Shown piece after piece: positions 29,012 to 35,343 of a stretch of DNA of 35,343 nt; the stretch's first letter is position 1, and every line of letters starts with the position of its first letter. The notes below the pieces were generated by a model. The model worked only from the letters and a program-made list of their open reading frames with translations, was not told the origin of the DNA and ran no database searches. The stretch is from RGIG5472 sp051867635 (lineage in GTDB: Bacteria > Bacillota > Clostridia > Oscillospirales > Oscillospiraceae), in contig JBJDYT010000007.1 in assembly GCA_051867635.1 (NCBI GenBank), forward strand, positions 1-35,343, written 5' to 3'. The translations under genes and the position numbers were made by a program.

Positions 29012-29581
29012 TTACAGACCCAGCTGGTCGGCGATGGCGGTCATCTCCTCCAGGGCGACGTCGATGAGCTGTTCCAGCGTCAGTCCCGTGTGGGTGATGG
29101 CCATCATGTACTCCCGGTTGGCGCCGGCGGCAAAGCGGGATTCGCCAAAGCGCTTGCGGACGGACTTGGCCTTCACGGAGGCGATCTTCTTGTCGGGGTA
29201 GATCTGGGCCACGGCCTTGCAGAAGCCGCTCATGGGGTCGGCGGCCAGGACGGCGTACTGGAGCTTGGTCTTGGCCCTGACGCCGCTTTTGGGGTTGTGG
29301 GCGCAGATGGCGTCGAACAGCTCCTGGTCCTCCACGCCCTCCTTTTTCAGCAGCTCCACCGAGGTGGGGCCGTGCACGGACATGTCATGCTCCCAGTCGC
29401 ACTGCTCCTCGTCCAGGTCGTGGAGCAGTCCCACCACGCCCCAGAACTCCACCCGCTCCGGGTCCAGCTTTTTCGCAAGGCCGCGCATGATGCATTCCAC
29501 CGCGTAGGAATGCTGGATGTACCGCTCGCCCTGCATGTATTTCATCAGAATCTCGTGCGCTTGTTCTCTTGTGATACTCAT
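29012..29581 (-). CDS. HD-domain protein (putative phosphohydrolase)
   Basis: A 189-residue cytosolic protein. The metal-dependent HD signature is H24 (IQHSYAVE), then H54-D55 (GLLHDLDEEQ), with a further histidine in DMSVHGPTSVELLKK and an Asp in VLAADPMSGF. This order fits small HD hydrolases acting on nucleotides or phosphomonoesters; the substrate cannot be read. AGGAGG precedes ATG 29581, and the long open frame beyond it is antisense or read-through. The DUF6512-like gene lies 104 bp upstream on the same strand. Confidence 0.87.
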   Translation of the reverse strand: MSITREQAHEILMKYMQGERYIQHSYAVECIMRGLAKKLDPERVEFWGVVGLLHDLDEEQCDWEHDMSVHGPTSVELLKKEGVEDQELFDAICAHNPKSGVRAKTKLQYAVLAADPMSGFCKAVAQIYPDKKIASVKAKSVRKRFGESRFAAGANREYMMAITHTGLTLEQLIDVALEEMTAIADQLGL

Positions 29582-29685
29582 CTCCGCCGCCTCCTGCTGT
29601 ATATGATGTGGGAAACTCTTGCAGACATCATACACCGCCCGCCGCCGCCCGTCAAGCAGGGGCGGCGCTTCTCCCGCGGCGGCGC

Positions 29686-30219
29686 TCAGCCGGGGCCGTA
29701 GGTCAGGGTCACGGGGTCCAGGAACAGGGGCAGCCGGGGCGGATGGAAGGTCCACCAGACGGAGAGCAGCAGCAATCCCCACAGCAGCAGAAAGCCCGCC
29801 GCCTGCCACCAGCCGCCCCGGAGGGCGCCGTGCTTCATCACCCGGTGGCTGACGAAGAAGGCCGCGGCCACGGACACGAAGAAAATGGCGATATCCACCC
29901 ATTCGGGGGGCTCGCCGAAGACGCCCCAGATGGAATAGAACAGAACCGGGATGGCCAGCAGCCCGGCCACAGCCCCCGCCGCCTTGGCGGCGAGGAAATT
30001 GTCCATCTCCCGGGCCAGGGAGCAGCACTCCGCCAGAGTGTAGAGAAAGTACGGGGTGTAGAGCAGCTTCATGTGCTCCCAGGTGGACTCGTTCACCGCG
30101 AAGAAAGCGGCGACCACCCGGTTCCCCCCGGTCCAGTCGTAGAGGAAGTGGCCCAGCGTCCCCAGCAGGCATACCACGCCGAAGCCCACCGCTTCCCAGT
30201 AAAACAGCCGTTTTCTCAT
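29686..30219 (-). CDS. DUF6512-like integral membrane protein
   Basis: A 177-residue protein with about five membrane helices and the conserved-looking segments LGTLGHFLYDWTGGN and VNESTWEHMKLLYTPYF, which I recall from the DUF6512 family of Clostridia. Function is unknown. The VNESTWEH stretch could be a metal or active site, but no enzyme family is implied. AAAGGAG precedes ATG 30219. Its upstream region has a CATATACTA box resembling sporulation sigma-factor -10 elements. Confidence 0.7.
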   Translation of the reverse strand: MRKRLFYWEAVGFGVVCLLGTLGHFLYDWTGGNRVVAAFFAVNESTWEHMKLLYTPYFLYTLAECCSLAREMDNFLAAKAAGAVAGLLAIPVLFYSIWGVFGEPPEWVDIAIFFVSVAAAFFVSHRVMKHGALRGGWWQAAGFLLLWGLLLLSVWWTFHPPRLPLFLDPVTLTYGPG

Positions 30220-30259
30220 GCGTTCTGTCCGCTCCTTTCCCCGCCTTGCTGCACGTTGG

Positions 30260-30287
30260 TAGTATATGACATACCCGGAAGATTATG
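30260..30287 (-). promoter_or_regulatory. Possible sigma-E/K-like promoter of the DUF6512-like gene
   Basis: The minus strand reads GCATAAT, a 13-bp gap and CATATACTA (complement 30260-30268). The second box fits the CATANNNTA -10 pattern of sporulation sigma-K and sigma-E. No good housekeeping -35 is at 17 bp. Confidence 0.3.
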
Positions 30288-30359
30288 CGGCGGCGGTCTT
30301 TTTCGGAGGAAAAGGGGCGGGTGCAACCGGCGGTTGCCGGGGATGACCAGCCGGCTTGG

Positions 30360-30388
30360 TCGACATTTGCCCCGGAGTGTGGTACCAT
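30360..30388 (+). promoter_or_regulatory. Promoter of the XRE-membrane gene
   Basis: TCGACA (30360-30365), a 17-bp spacer and TACCAT (30383-30388), 32 bp before ATG 30421. Confidence 0.6.
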
Positions 30389-30420
30389 CGAGGCAGAAAA
30401 CAGGAACAGGGGGAAACGGT

Positions 30421-31095
30421 ATGACGCTGGGAGAGAACATCGCTCATCTCCGCACGGAGCGGGGCATGAGCCAAGGGGAGCTGGCGGAGGCGCTGGAGGT
30501 ATCCCGCCAGTCCGTCTCCAAGTGGGAGACGGACGGCTCCGTGCCGGAGCTGGAAAAGCTCATCCGGATGAGCGCTTTGTTCGGCGTGACGCTGGACGAG
30601 CTGGTGAAGGGACCGCAGGAGGGGACGGAAACGGGCCGGAACGAAGCCCCGGCGGACGGCCCCATCCCGGCGGAGCCGGAGAAAGAAGCAGCCCACAGCA
30701 CAGAAGACGCGCCGAAGACGGGCACTCCAAGCGGCTTTTCCTGGCGGAAGCTCACGGGGGTGCTGCTGCTCTGCTTCGGCTTTCTCACCTTTTTGCTGGT
30801 GGGACTGCTGGGGGACCTGCTCGCGGGGCTGATGCTGGCCTCGCCGCTGCTGCTCTGCGGGCTGATCTGCCTGTTAGCGCGGCGGCATGCGGGGCTTTGC
30901 TGCGGCTGGGTGCTGTATGTGCTGGCTGCGGTCTATGTCCGCCACGCCATAGGCGCCCGGGTCGGGTGGCCCATTTCTGCCGCGGTGATGCGGCAGGGGA
31001 CGCCGGCCTGGACGGCGGCGGTCTGGGGCGAGCTGCTGTTTCTGGCGGCGCTGATCTTTGCCACGGCGCGGGCCTTTTGGAAGCGGAAACCATAA
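30421..31095 (+). CDS. XRE HTH protein with C-terminal membrane domain
   Basis: A 224-residue protein. An XRE helix-turn-helix (about 4-62, MSQGELAEALEVSRQSVSKWETDGS) is joined by a polar Pro/Glu-rich linker (about 64-108) to three or four membrane helices from about 112 to 220. This is a membrane-tethered regulator layout common in Clostridia; the membrane part may sense envelope state or limit DNA access. The XRE domain resembles that of the regulator at 24482. GGGGGAAA precedes ATG 30421. It is monocistronic, and no target operon is adjacent. Confidence 0.85.
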   Translation: MTLGENIAHLRTERGMSQGELAEALEVSRQSVSKWETDGSVPELEKLIRMSALFGVTLDELVKGPQEGTETGRNEAPADGPIPAEPEKEAAHSTEDAPKTGTPSGFSWRKLTGVLLLCFGFLTFLLVGLLGDLLAGLMLASPLLLCGLICLLARRHAGLCCGWVLYVLAAVYVRHAIGARVGWPISAAVMRQGTPAWTAAVWGELLFLAALIFATARAFWKRKP

Positions 31096-31125
31096 AAAAG
31101 CGGCGGCCAAACGGCCGCCGCTTTT
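31096..31125. terminator. Bidirectional terminator between the XRE-membrane and MBL genes
   Basis: Stem GCGGCGGCC/GGCCGCCGC (31100-31108, 31113-31121) with loop AAAC, flanked by A and T runs. Confidence 0.9.
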
Positions 31126-31133
31126 CGCGCGAT

Positions 31134-31754
31134 TTATTGGGGGATAAATGCAGGCAGCAGCACCTCGCCCGCGCCGCCGCGCTCAGGCGTGAAGGAATTG
31201 CCGCCCAGCCGCCGCACCCGGCTCTCCGGGTAGAGGGACAAAAAATCCTCCACCGGCGCGAGAACGTCGAAGCCGAGGCTGCCCCGGCGGTAGTGCATGG
31301 GCACGGTGACGCCCGCGCCGATGGCGTCCGCCGTCCGCTTCGCCTCGGCGGGGCCGATGGTGTAGAAGCCGCCCACGGGGAGCAGCAGCACATCCACGCC
31401 CCGGAGGGGGGCCAGCTGCGCCTGGGAAAGGGGGTGCCCCAGGTCCCCCAGGTGGGCCACCCGCAGCCCCTCGGCTTCAAAGACGCGGATGGTGTTCTCC
31501 CCGCGCTTCGCCCCCTGCGCCTCGTCGTGGAAGCTCGGGACCTCCGTCACGGCGAAGGGGCAGGGACCGGAGAACGGCAGCAGCGTCACCGCGGCGCGGC
31601 AGCCGTGGTCGGAATGCTCGTGGGAGCAGTAAACGGCATGGGCCTCCGCCCGGAGGGCGGGGTAACCCTGCACACTCTCATAGGGGTCGATGATCAGACG
31701 GTATCCGCCGCTTTCCAGGGCAAAGCAGGCGTGTCCCAGCCAGGTGACGGTCAT
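31134..31754 (-). CDS. MBL-fold metal-dependent hydrolase (UPF0173/UlaG-like)
   Basis: A 206-residue metallo-beta-lactamase-fold protein, predicted cytosolic hydrolase. It begins MTVTWLGHACFAL, the usual start of the UPF0173/UlaG-like group. The zinc motif HxHxDH is SHEHSDH (H45, H47, D49, H50). A further histidine is in VPSFHDEAQGAKRGENT, and LGDLGHPLS supplies another metal ligand; VPMHYRRG near the end completes the site. AAAGGAGTGG precedes ATG 31754; the open extension to 31895 crosses the promoter. It diverges from the FMN enzyme gene. Confidence 0.9.
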   Translation of the reverse strand: MTVTWLGHACFALESGGYRLIIDPYESVQGYPALRAEAHAVYCSHEHSDHGCRAAVTLLPFSGPCPFAVTEVPSFHDEAQGAKRGENTIRVFEAEGLRVAHLGDLGHPLSQAQLAPLRGVDVLLLPVGGFYTIGPAEAKRTADAIGAGVTVPMHYRRGSLGFDVLAPVEDFLSLYPESRVRRLGGNSFTPERGGAGEVLLPAFIPQ

Positions 31755-31781
31755 GGCGTTCCACTCCTTTTCGTTTTTTTC

Positions 31782-31810
31782 ATTATAAAAAACCACCGGC
31801 AAAAGCGCAA
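31782..31810 (-). promoter_or_regulatory. Promoter of the MBL-fold gene
   Basis: Minus-strand TTGCGC (complement 31805-31810), a 17-bp spacer and consensus TATAAT (complement 31782-31787). Confidence 0.8.
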
Positions 31811-31829
31811 GGGGGAGAGGCTTTCCCGC

Positions 31830-31858
31830 TTGCGTTTTTTCCCTGCCCGCGCTACAAT
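31830..31858 (+). promoter_or_regulatory. Promoter of the FMN hydroxy-acid oxidase-like gene
   Basis: TTGCGT (31830-31835), a 17-bp spacer and TACAAT (31853-31858), 35 bp before ATG 31894. Confidence 0.75.
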
Positions 31859-31893
31859 GACGTAAGAAAACAAAAGAGAGAGGATGATCGATC

Positions 31894-32916
31894 ATGACTT
31901 ATCAGGAAGTTCTGGCCCAGGCACGGGAGTGCAGCGGCCCCTACTGCAAGGCCTGCCCCGTCTGCAACGGCGTGGCCTGCAAGAACACGGTCCCCGGCCC
32001 CGGCGCCAAGGGACTCGGCGTGGGCGCCATCCGCAACTACCAGGGCTGGCAGGACATCGCGCTGAACATGGACACCATCTGCGACAACCGCCCCGTGGAC
32101 CTGCGGGCGGAGCTTTTCGGCCGCAGCTTCGACCTGCCCGTGTTCGCAGGCCCTGTGGGGGCCATGAAGCTCCACTACGGGGAGAAGTACGACGATCTCA
32201 CCTATAACGACATTCTGGTCTCCGCCGCGGAAAAGGCAGGCATCGCCGCCTTCACCGGCGACGGCACCAATCCGGCGGTCTTTGCCGGCGCGGTGGAAGC
32301 CATCCGCTGCAGCGGCGGCGCGGGCATCCCCACGGTGAAGCCCTGGGACATGAAGACCACCTTTGAAAAGCTGGAGGCCGCCAAGGCCGCGGACCCCATC
32401 GCCATCGCCATGGACATCGATGCGGCGGGCCTGCCCTTCCTGCAGGGCCTGACGCCCCCCGCCGGCAGCAAGACGGTGGAGGAGCTGCGTGAGATCGCCC
32501 GGTGCGCGGAGCGGCCCTTCATTCTCAAGGGCATCATGACGGTGAAGGGCGCGGAGAAGGCCCTGGCCGCCGGCGCGTCCGCTATCGTGGTCTCCAACCA
32601 CGGCGGCCGTGTGCTGGATCAGTGCCCTGCCACGGCGGAGGTGCTGGAGGAGATCGTGGCGGCCGTGGGCGACAAGCTGACCGTCCTGGTGGACGGCGGC
32701 ATCCGCACGGGCGTGGACGTGTTCAAGGCCCTGGCCCTGGGCGCCAAGGGCGTGCTCATCGCCCGGCCCTACGTCACCATGGTCTACGGCGGCGGCGAGG
32801 AGGGCGTGCGCCTCTATACGGAGAAGCTCGCGGCGGAGCTCGCGGACACCATGCGCATGTGCGGCGTCCATACTCTCAGCGAGATCACCCGGGACACGGT
32901 GCGCCGGCTGAAATAA
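31894..32916 (+). CDS. FMN-dependent alpha-hydroxy-acid oxidase-like protein with N-terminal Cys cluster
   Basis: A 340-residue TIM-barrel flavoprotein related to lactate and glycolate oxidases/dehydrogenases. The FMN and substrate residues are present: K212 (ILKGIMT), catalytic H236 and R239 (VVSNHGGRVLD), DGGIRTG (267-273) and IARP (289-292). The N terminus adds five cysteines at 13, 18, 21, 24 and 29 (CSGPYCKACPVCNGVACK), spaced like a metal or Fe-S site, which classical oxidases lack. In an anaerobe this suggests electron output to a cluster instead of oxygen. The start is set by GAGAGGA and homology. A truncated GNAT fragment follows. Confidence 0.88.
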   Translation: MTYQEVLAQARECSGPYCKACPVCNGVACKNTVPGPGAKGLGVGAIRNYQGWQDIALNMDTICDNRPVDLRAELFGRSFDLPVFAGPVGAMKLHYGEKYDDLTYNDILVSAAEKAGIAAFTGDGTNPAVFAGAVEAIRCSGGAGIPTVKPWDMKTTFEKLEAAKAADPIAIAMDIDAAGLPFLQGLTPPAGSKTVEELREIARCAERPFILKGIMTVKGAEKALAAGASAIVVSNHGGRVLDQCPATAEVLEEIVAAVGDKLTVLVDGGIRTGVDVFKALALGAKGVLIARPYVTMVYGGGEEGVRLYTEKLAAELADTMRMCGVHTLSEITRDTVRRLK

Positions 32917-32950
32917 GGCCCGCCCGCGCGGCAAAGCGGGCGGCGGGAAA

Positions 32951-33262
32951 ATGGGGACCTGCGACCTCCGCATCGGCCACAACGAAAGCGTCTATTACGG
33001 CGGCAATATCGGCTACCGGATAGCCGAGCCGTACCGGGGGCACCATTACGCGGGAAAGGCCTGCCGGCTGCTGCTTGCGCTGGCGAAGCGGCACGGGACG
33101 GACTGCCTCATCATCACCTGCAGCCAAGACAACTGGCCCTCCAGAAAAACCTGCGAATACGCCGGCGGCAGGCTGGTGGAGATCGCGGAGCTGCCGGAGG
33201 ACAACGGCATGCGGGTGGAGGACGGGGAGACCCATAAATGCATCTGCCGCTTCGAGTTGTGA
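32951..33262 (+). CDS. GNAT family acetyltransferase, N-terminally truncated
   Basis: A 103-residue open frame carrying only the C-terminal part of a GNAT fold: the beta-strand GTCDLRIGHNE, the acetyl-CoA loop region YRGHHYAGKACRLLL (28-42) and the LIITCSQDNWPSRKTCEYAGG segment. Related full proteins are about 165-170 residues, so roughly 60 N-terminal residues are missing. They are not found upstream, where the FMN gene ends at 32916 and a GC-rich hairpin (about 32919-32942) sits. The ribosome site is poor (GCGGGAAA). It is probably a gene remnant, though expression by readthrough is possible. Confidence 0.6.
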   Translation: MGTCDLRIGHNESVYYGGNIGYRIAEPYRGHHYAGKACRLLLALAKRHGTDCLIITCSQDNWPSRKTCEYAGGRLVEIAELPEDNGMRVEDGETHKCICRFEL

Positions 33263-33281
33263 CCGGAGAAAAACAAAAAAC

Positions 33282-33314
33282 AAACAGGCAAGGCATACGC
33301 TGCCTTGCCTGTTT
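33282..33314. terminator. Bidirectional terminator between the GNAT fragment and ftsH
   Basis: A 14-bp stem AAACAGGCAAGGCA with its partner (33282-33295, 33301-33314) and a 5-nt loop, with an A-rich tract before it. Confidence 0.85.
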
Positions 33315-33345
33315 CGTTATGCGTTTTTCTGTGACTGCGACCGGA

Positions 33346-35160
33346 TCAGGCGTTCAGGATCTTCATGAACTCCTCGCCGGTGATGGTCTCCTTTTCGTAG
33401 AGGAACTGGGCCAGCTCGTCCAGCTTTCCCCGGTTCTCGGTCAGGATCCGCGTCGCCTTGCCGTGCTGCTTTTTCACCAGCTCCACCACCGCCCGGTCGA
33501 TCTGGCTCTGGGTCTCGGCGGAGCAGGCGAGAGAGGTGTCCCCGCCTAAGTACTGGTTCGTCACCGTCTCCATGGCCACCATGTCGAAGTCCTCGCTCAT
33601 GCCGTAGCGGGTGATCATGGCCCGGGCCAGCTTGGTGGCCTGCTCGATGTCGTTGGACGCGCCGGTGGTGACGGAGCCGAACACCACTTCCTCCGCCGCC
33701 CGGCCGCCGGTGTAGGTGGCGATCTTGTTCTCGATCTCCTCCTGGCTCATGAGGTAGTGGTTGCCCTCCTCCACCTGCATGGTGTAGCCGAGGGCCCCGC
33801 TGGTGCGGGGAACGATGGTGATCTTCTGCACCGGGGCGGAGTCGGTCTGCTTCGCCGCCACCAGCGCGTGGCCGATCTCATGATAGGCCACGATGCGCTT
33901 TTCCCGGTCGGTCATGATGGCGTTTTTCTTCTGGTAGCCCGCGATGACCACCTCGATGGACTCCTCCAGGTCCGCCTGGGTGGCGAACTTCCGGCCGTCC
34001 CGCACGGCCCGCAGGGCCGCCTCGTTGACGATGTTCGCCAGCTCCGCGCCGCTGGCGCCGGAGGCCATGCGCGCGATCTTGTTGAAATCCACGTCCTCCG
34101 CCACCTTGATCTTCCGGGCGTGGACCTGCAAAATGGCCTCCCGGCCCTTCAGATCCGGCAGCTCCACCGGCACCCGGCGGTCGAAGCGGCCGGGGCGGGT
34201 CAGCGCCGGGTCGAGGGACTCGGGCCGGTTGGTGGCGGCGAGAATGATGACGCCGTTGTTGCCCTCAAAGCCGTCCATCTCGGTGAGCAGCTGGTTCAGC
34301 GTCTGCTCCCGCTCGTCGTTGCCGCCGATCTGGCCGTCGCGCTTCTTGCCGATGGCGTCGATCTCGTCGATGAACACGATGCAGGGGGCCTTCTCCTTGG
34401 CCTGCTTGAACAGGTCGCGGACCTTGCTGGCACCCATGCCCACGAACATCTCCACGAACTCAGAGCCGCTCATGGAGAAGAAGGGCACGTTGGCCTCGCC
34501 GGCCACGGCCTTGGCCAGGAGGGTCTTGCCGGTGCCCGGAGGGCCCACCAGCAGCACGCCCTTGGGCATGGAGGCGCCGATGGCCTGGTACTTGCTGGGG
34601 TCGTGGAGGTAGTCCACGATCTCCTGCAGGTTCTCCTTGGCCTCGTCCTCGCCGGCCACGTCGGAGAACTTGATGCCCTCGGAGGACTTGACATAGACCT
34701 TGGCGTTGGATTTGCCGGCGTTGAACATCATGGAATTGCTGCCGCCCATCTTCTGCATCATCTTCCGGGACATGAATTGGCCCAGGGCGATGAAGATCAC
34801 CAGCGGAACGATCCACCCCAGCAGGTCCACCAGCAGCGAAGACTGCTCGATCTCCACGCCGGTGGTGGAAACACCGGCGTCCAGCAGCCGCTGCGTCAGG
34901 TCCGGGTCGGGCACCATGGCGGTCTTGTAGACGGTCTTTCCGTCCAGGTCGGTGAAGAGGATGCGGTTATCCTGCTCCTGGATCTCCGCCTGGCTGATCT
35001 GGCCGCTCTCCGTCATGGACACGAAGGTGTTGTAGTCCACCTCCCGGATGCGGTGCTCGGCCATCCAGGGCATGGCCAGGAAATTGAACAGCATCAGGAC
35101 CAGCATGACGATCAGATAGTAATAGATCAGGGGTTTCTTGGGGGTCTTTACTTCATTCAT
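33346..35160 (-). CDS. ftsH: ATP-dependent zinc metalloprotease FtsH
   Basis: A 604-residue membrane AAA+ protease that extracts and degrades membrane and soluble proteins. Two N-terminal membrane helices (about 12-30 and 108-127) flank an extracytoplasmic segment. The AAA module has Walker A GPPGTGKT (206-213), pore loop FVG (239-241), Walker B IVFIDEIDA (261-269) and the second region of homology around R325-R328 (GRFDRR). The protease domain has HEIGH (427-431) and the third zinc ligand D504 (ASNDIEQAT). The site reads HEIGH where most FtsH have HEAGH, still matching HExxH. GGAGGA precedes ATG 35160. A GH3-like gene lies 16 bp upstream in the same direction, perhaps in one operon. Confidence 0.97.
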   Translation of the reverse strand: MNEVKTPKKPLIYYYLIVMLVLMLFNFLAMPWMAEHRIREVDYNTFVSMTESGQISQAEIQEQDNRILFTDLDGKTVYKTAMVPDPDLTQRLLDAGVSTTGVEIEQSSLLVDLLGWIVPLVIFIALGQFMSRKMMQKMGGSNSMMFNAGKSNAKVYVKSSEGIKFSDVAGEDEAKENLQEIVDYLHDPSKYQAIGASMPKGVLLVGPPGTGKTLLAKAVAGEANVPFFSMSGSEFVEMFVGMGASKVRDLFKQAKEKAPCIVFIDEIDAIGKKRDGQIGGNDEREQTLNQLLTEMDGFEGNNGVIILAATNRPESLDPALTRPGRFDRRVPVELPDLKGREAILQVHARKIKVAEDVDFNKIARMASGASGAELANIVNEAALRAVRDGRKFATQADLEESIEVVIAGYQKKNAIMTDREKRIVAYHEIGHALVAAKQTDSAPVQKITIVPRTSGALGYTMQVEEGNHYLMSQEEIENKIATYTGGRAAEEVVFGSVTTGASNDIEQATKLARAMITRYGMSEDFDMVAMETVTNQYLGGDTSLACSAETQSQIDRAVVELVKKQHGKATRILTENRGKLDELAQFLYEKETITGEEFMKILNA

Positions 35161-35176
35161 TTGCTTTCTCCTCCTC

Positions 35177-35343
35177 TCACAGCCGCGCGTCGAACAGGCC
35201 GCAGAAGCTGTCGATGGGGTCCGTGCCGTGGAAGGCGGAGGGACCCTGCATCAGCTTGTTCACCAGCGCGTCCATGGTCGTCTCTTTCGCGTCGTAGGTG
35301 TTGATGTAGGTGCGGGCCTGGGGGATGTCCGCCAGCATGGTGG
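35177..35343 (-). CDS. C-terminal fragment, probably a glycoside hydrolase family 3 protein
   Basis: The last 54 complete codons of a minus-strand gene that continues beyond the window, ending in TGA (complement 35177-35179). The peptide includes DIPQARTYINTYDAK, MDALVNKLMQGPSAFHGTDP and ends FCGLFDARL. This ending resembles the C-terminal region of Clostridial GH3 (beta-N-acetylhexosaminidase-like) proteins as I remember them; the catalytic domain is outside the window, so the assignment is tentative. It lies 16 bp upstream of ftsH. Confidence 0.5.
   Translation of the reverse strand, partial: TMLADIPQARTYINTYDAKETTMDALVNKLMQGPSAFHGTDPIDSFCGLFDARL

Noticed and set aside
33346..35160. HEIGH instead of HEAGH in FtsH as a sign of inactivity
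   Set aside because: The HExxH ligands and catalytic Glu are intact, and the third ligand Asp504 is present. The middle residues vary in the family.

Overview
The window is a stretch of high-GC chromosome from a spore-forming, S-layer-bearing member of the Clostridia (Bacillota). It most resembles the Oscillospiraceae group (Flavonifractor or Pseudoflavonifractor-like). This is inferred from gene content: SpoIIID, an SLH-domain surface protein, an OadG-type sodium-pump subunit, UPF0371/DUF1846, DUF1847, an AI-2E family exporter, Tex and FtsH. Shine-Dalgarno sites are strong (AAAGGAGG type), and vegetative promoters are repeatedly TTGNNN, 17 nt, TANNNT. Nothing looks like a prophage, plasmid or CRISPR locus. 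This is mostly housekeeping chromosome with short, one- to three-gene transcription units in both orientations, usually closed by strong bidirectional terminators.

Layout. 1-1000: the 3' end of tRNA-Tyr and a HAD hydrolase. 1060-2460: a LexA-like (S24) repressor with a perfect 25-bp palindrome beside its own promoter, then a YcxB-like membrane protein. 2569-5840: tRNA-Val, an SDR reductase and tex. 5838-10900: UPF0371 diverging from a two-gene peptidoglycan unit, an FHA-SEDS (FtsW/RodA) fusion followed by a transpeptidase PBP. 10901-14000: a hairpin-rich intergenic element, an LCP-family glycopolymer ligase, spoIIID and a ferredoxin-like aldo/keto reductase. 14208-16748: a large S-layer (SLH) protein with codon usage unlike its neighbours.

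16878-22440: a cupin diverging from a PhnD-like lipoprotein coupled to an alpha/beta-hydrolase-fold membrane protein whose nucleophile position is glycine; then an orphan OadG, a second hairpin-rich intergenic element, a lipid kinase and an AI-2E family exporter. 22512-26378: a DUF3810 putative metalloprotease, DUF1847, and an XRE-AbrB regulator in an overlapping operon with an ABC-2 exporter. 26447-31095: rpe-recR, a zinc-ribbon membrane protein, a PepSY lipoprotein, an HD-domain protein, a DUF6512-like membrane protein and an XRE-membrane protein. 31134-35343: an MBL-fold protein diverging from an FMN-dependent hydroxy-acid oxidase-like enzyme with an N-terminal cysteine cluster, a truncated GNAT, ftsH, and the end of a probable GH3 glycosidase.

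Several genes concern the cell envelope: SEDS/PBP synthesis, LCP attachment of wall polymers, the S-layer, a lipid kinase, FtsH and a probable GH3 enzyme. The most unusual items are the FHA domain fused to a SEDS polymerase beside its PBP, two convergent-gene intergenic elements each bracketed by a duplicated hairpin, the serine-less hydrolase, and the palindrome-controlled stand-alone S24 repressor. All family names come from reading translated sequence and remembered family features; no database search was run.
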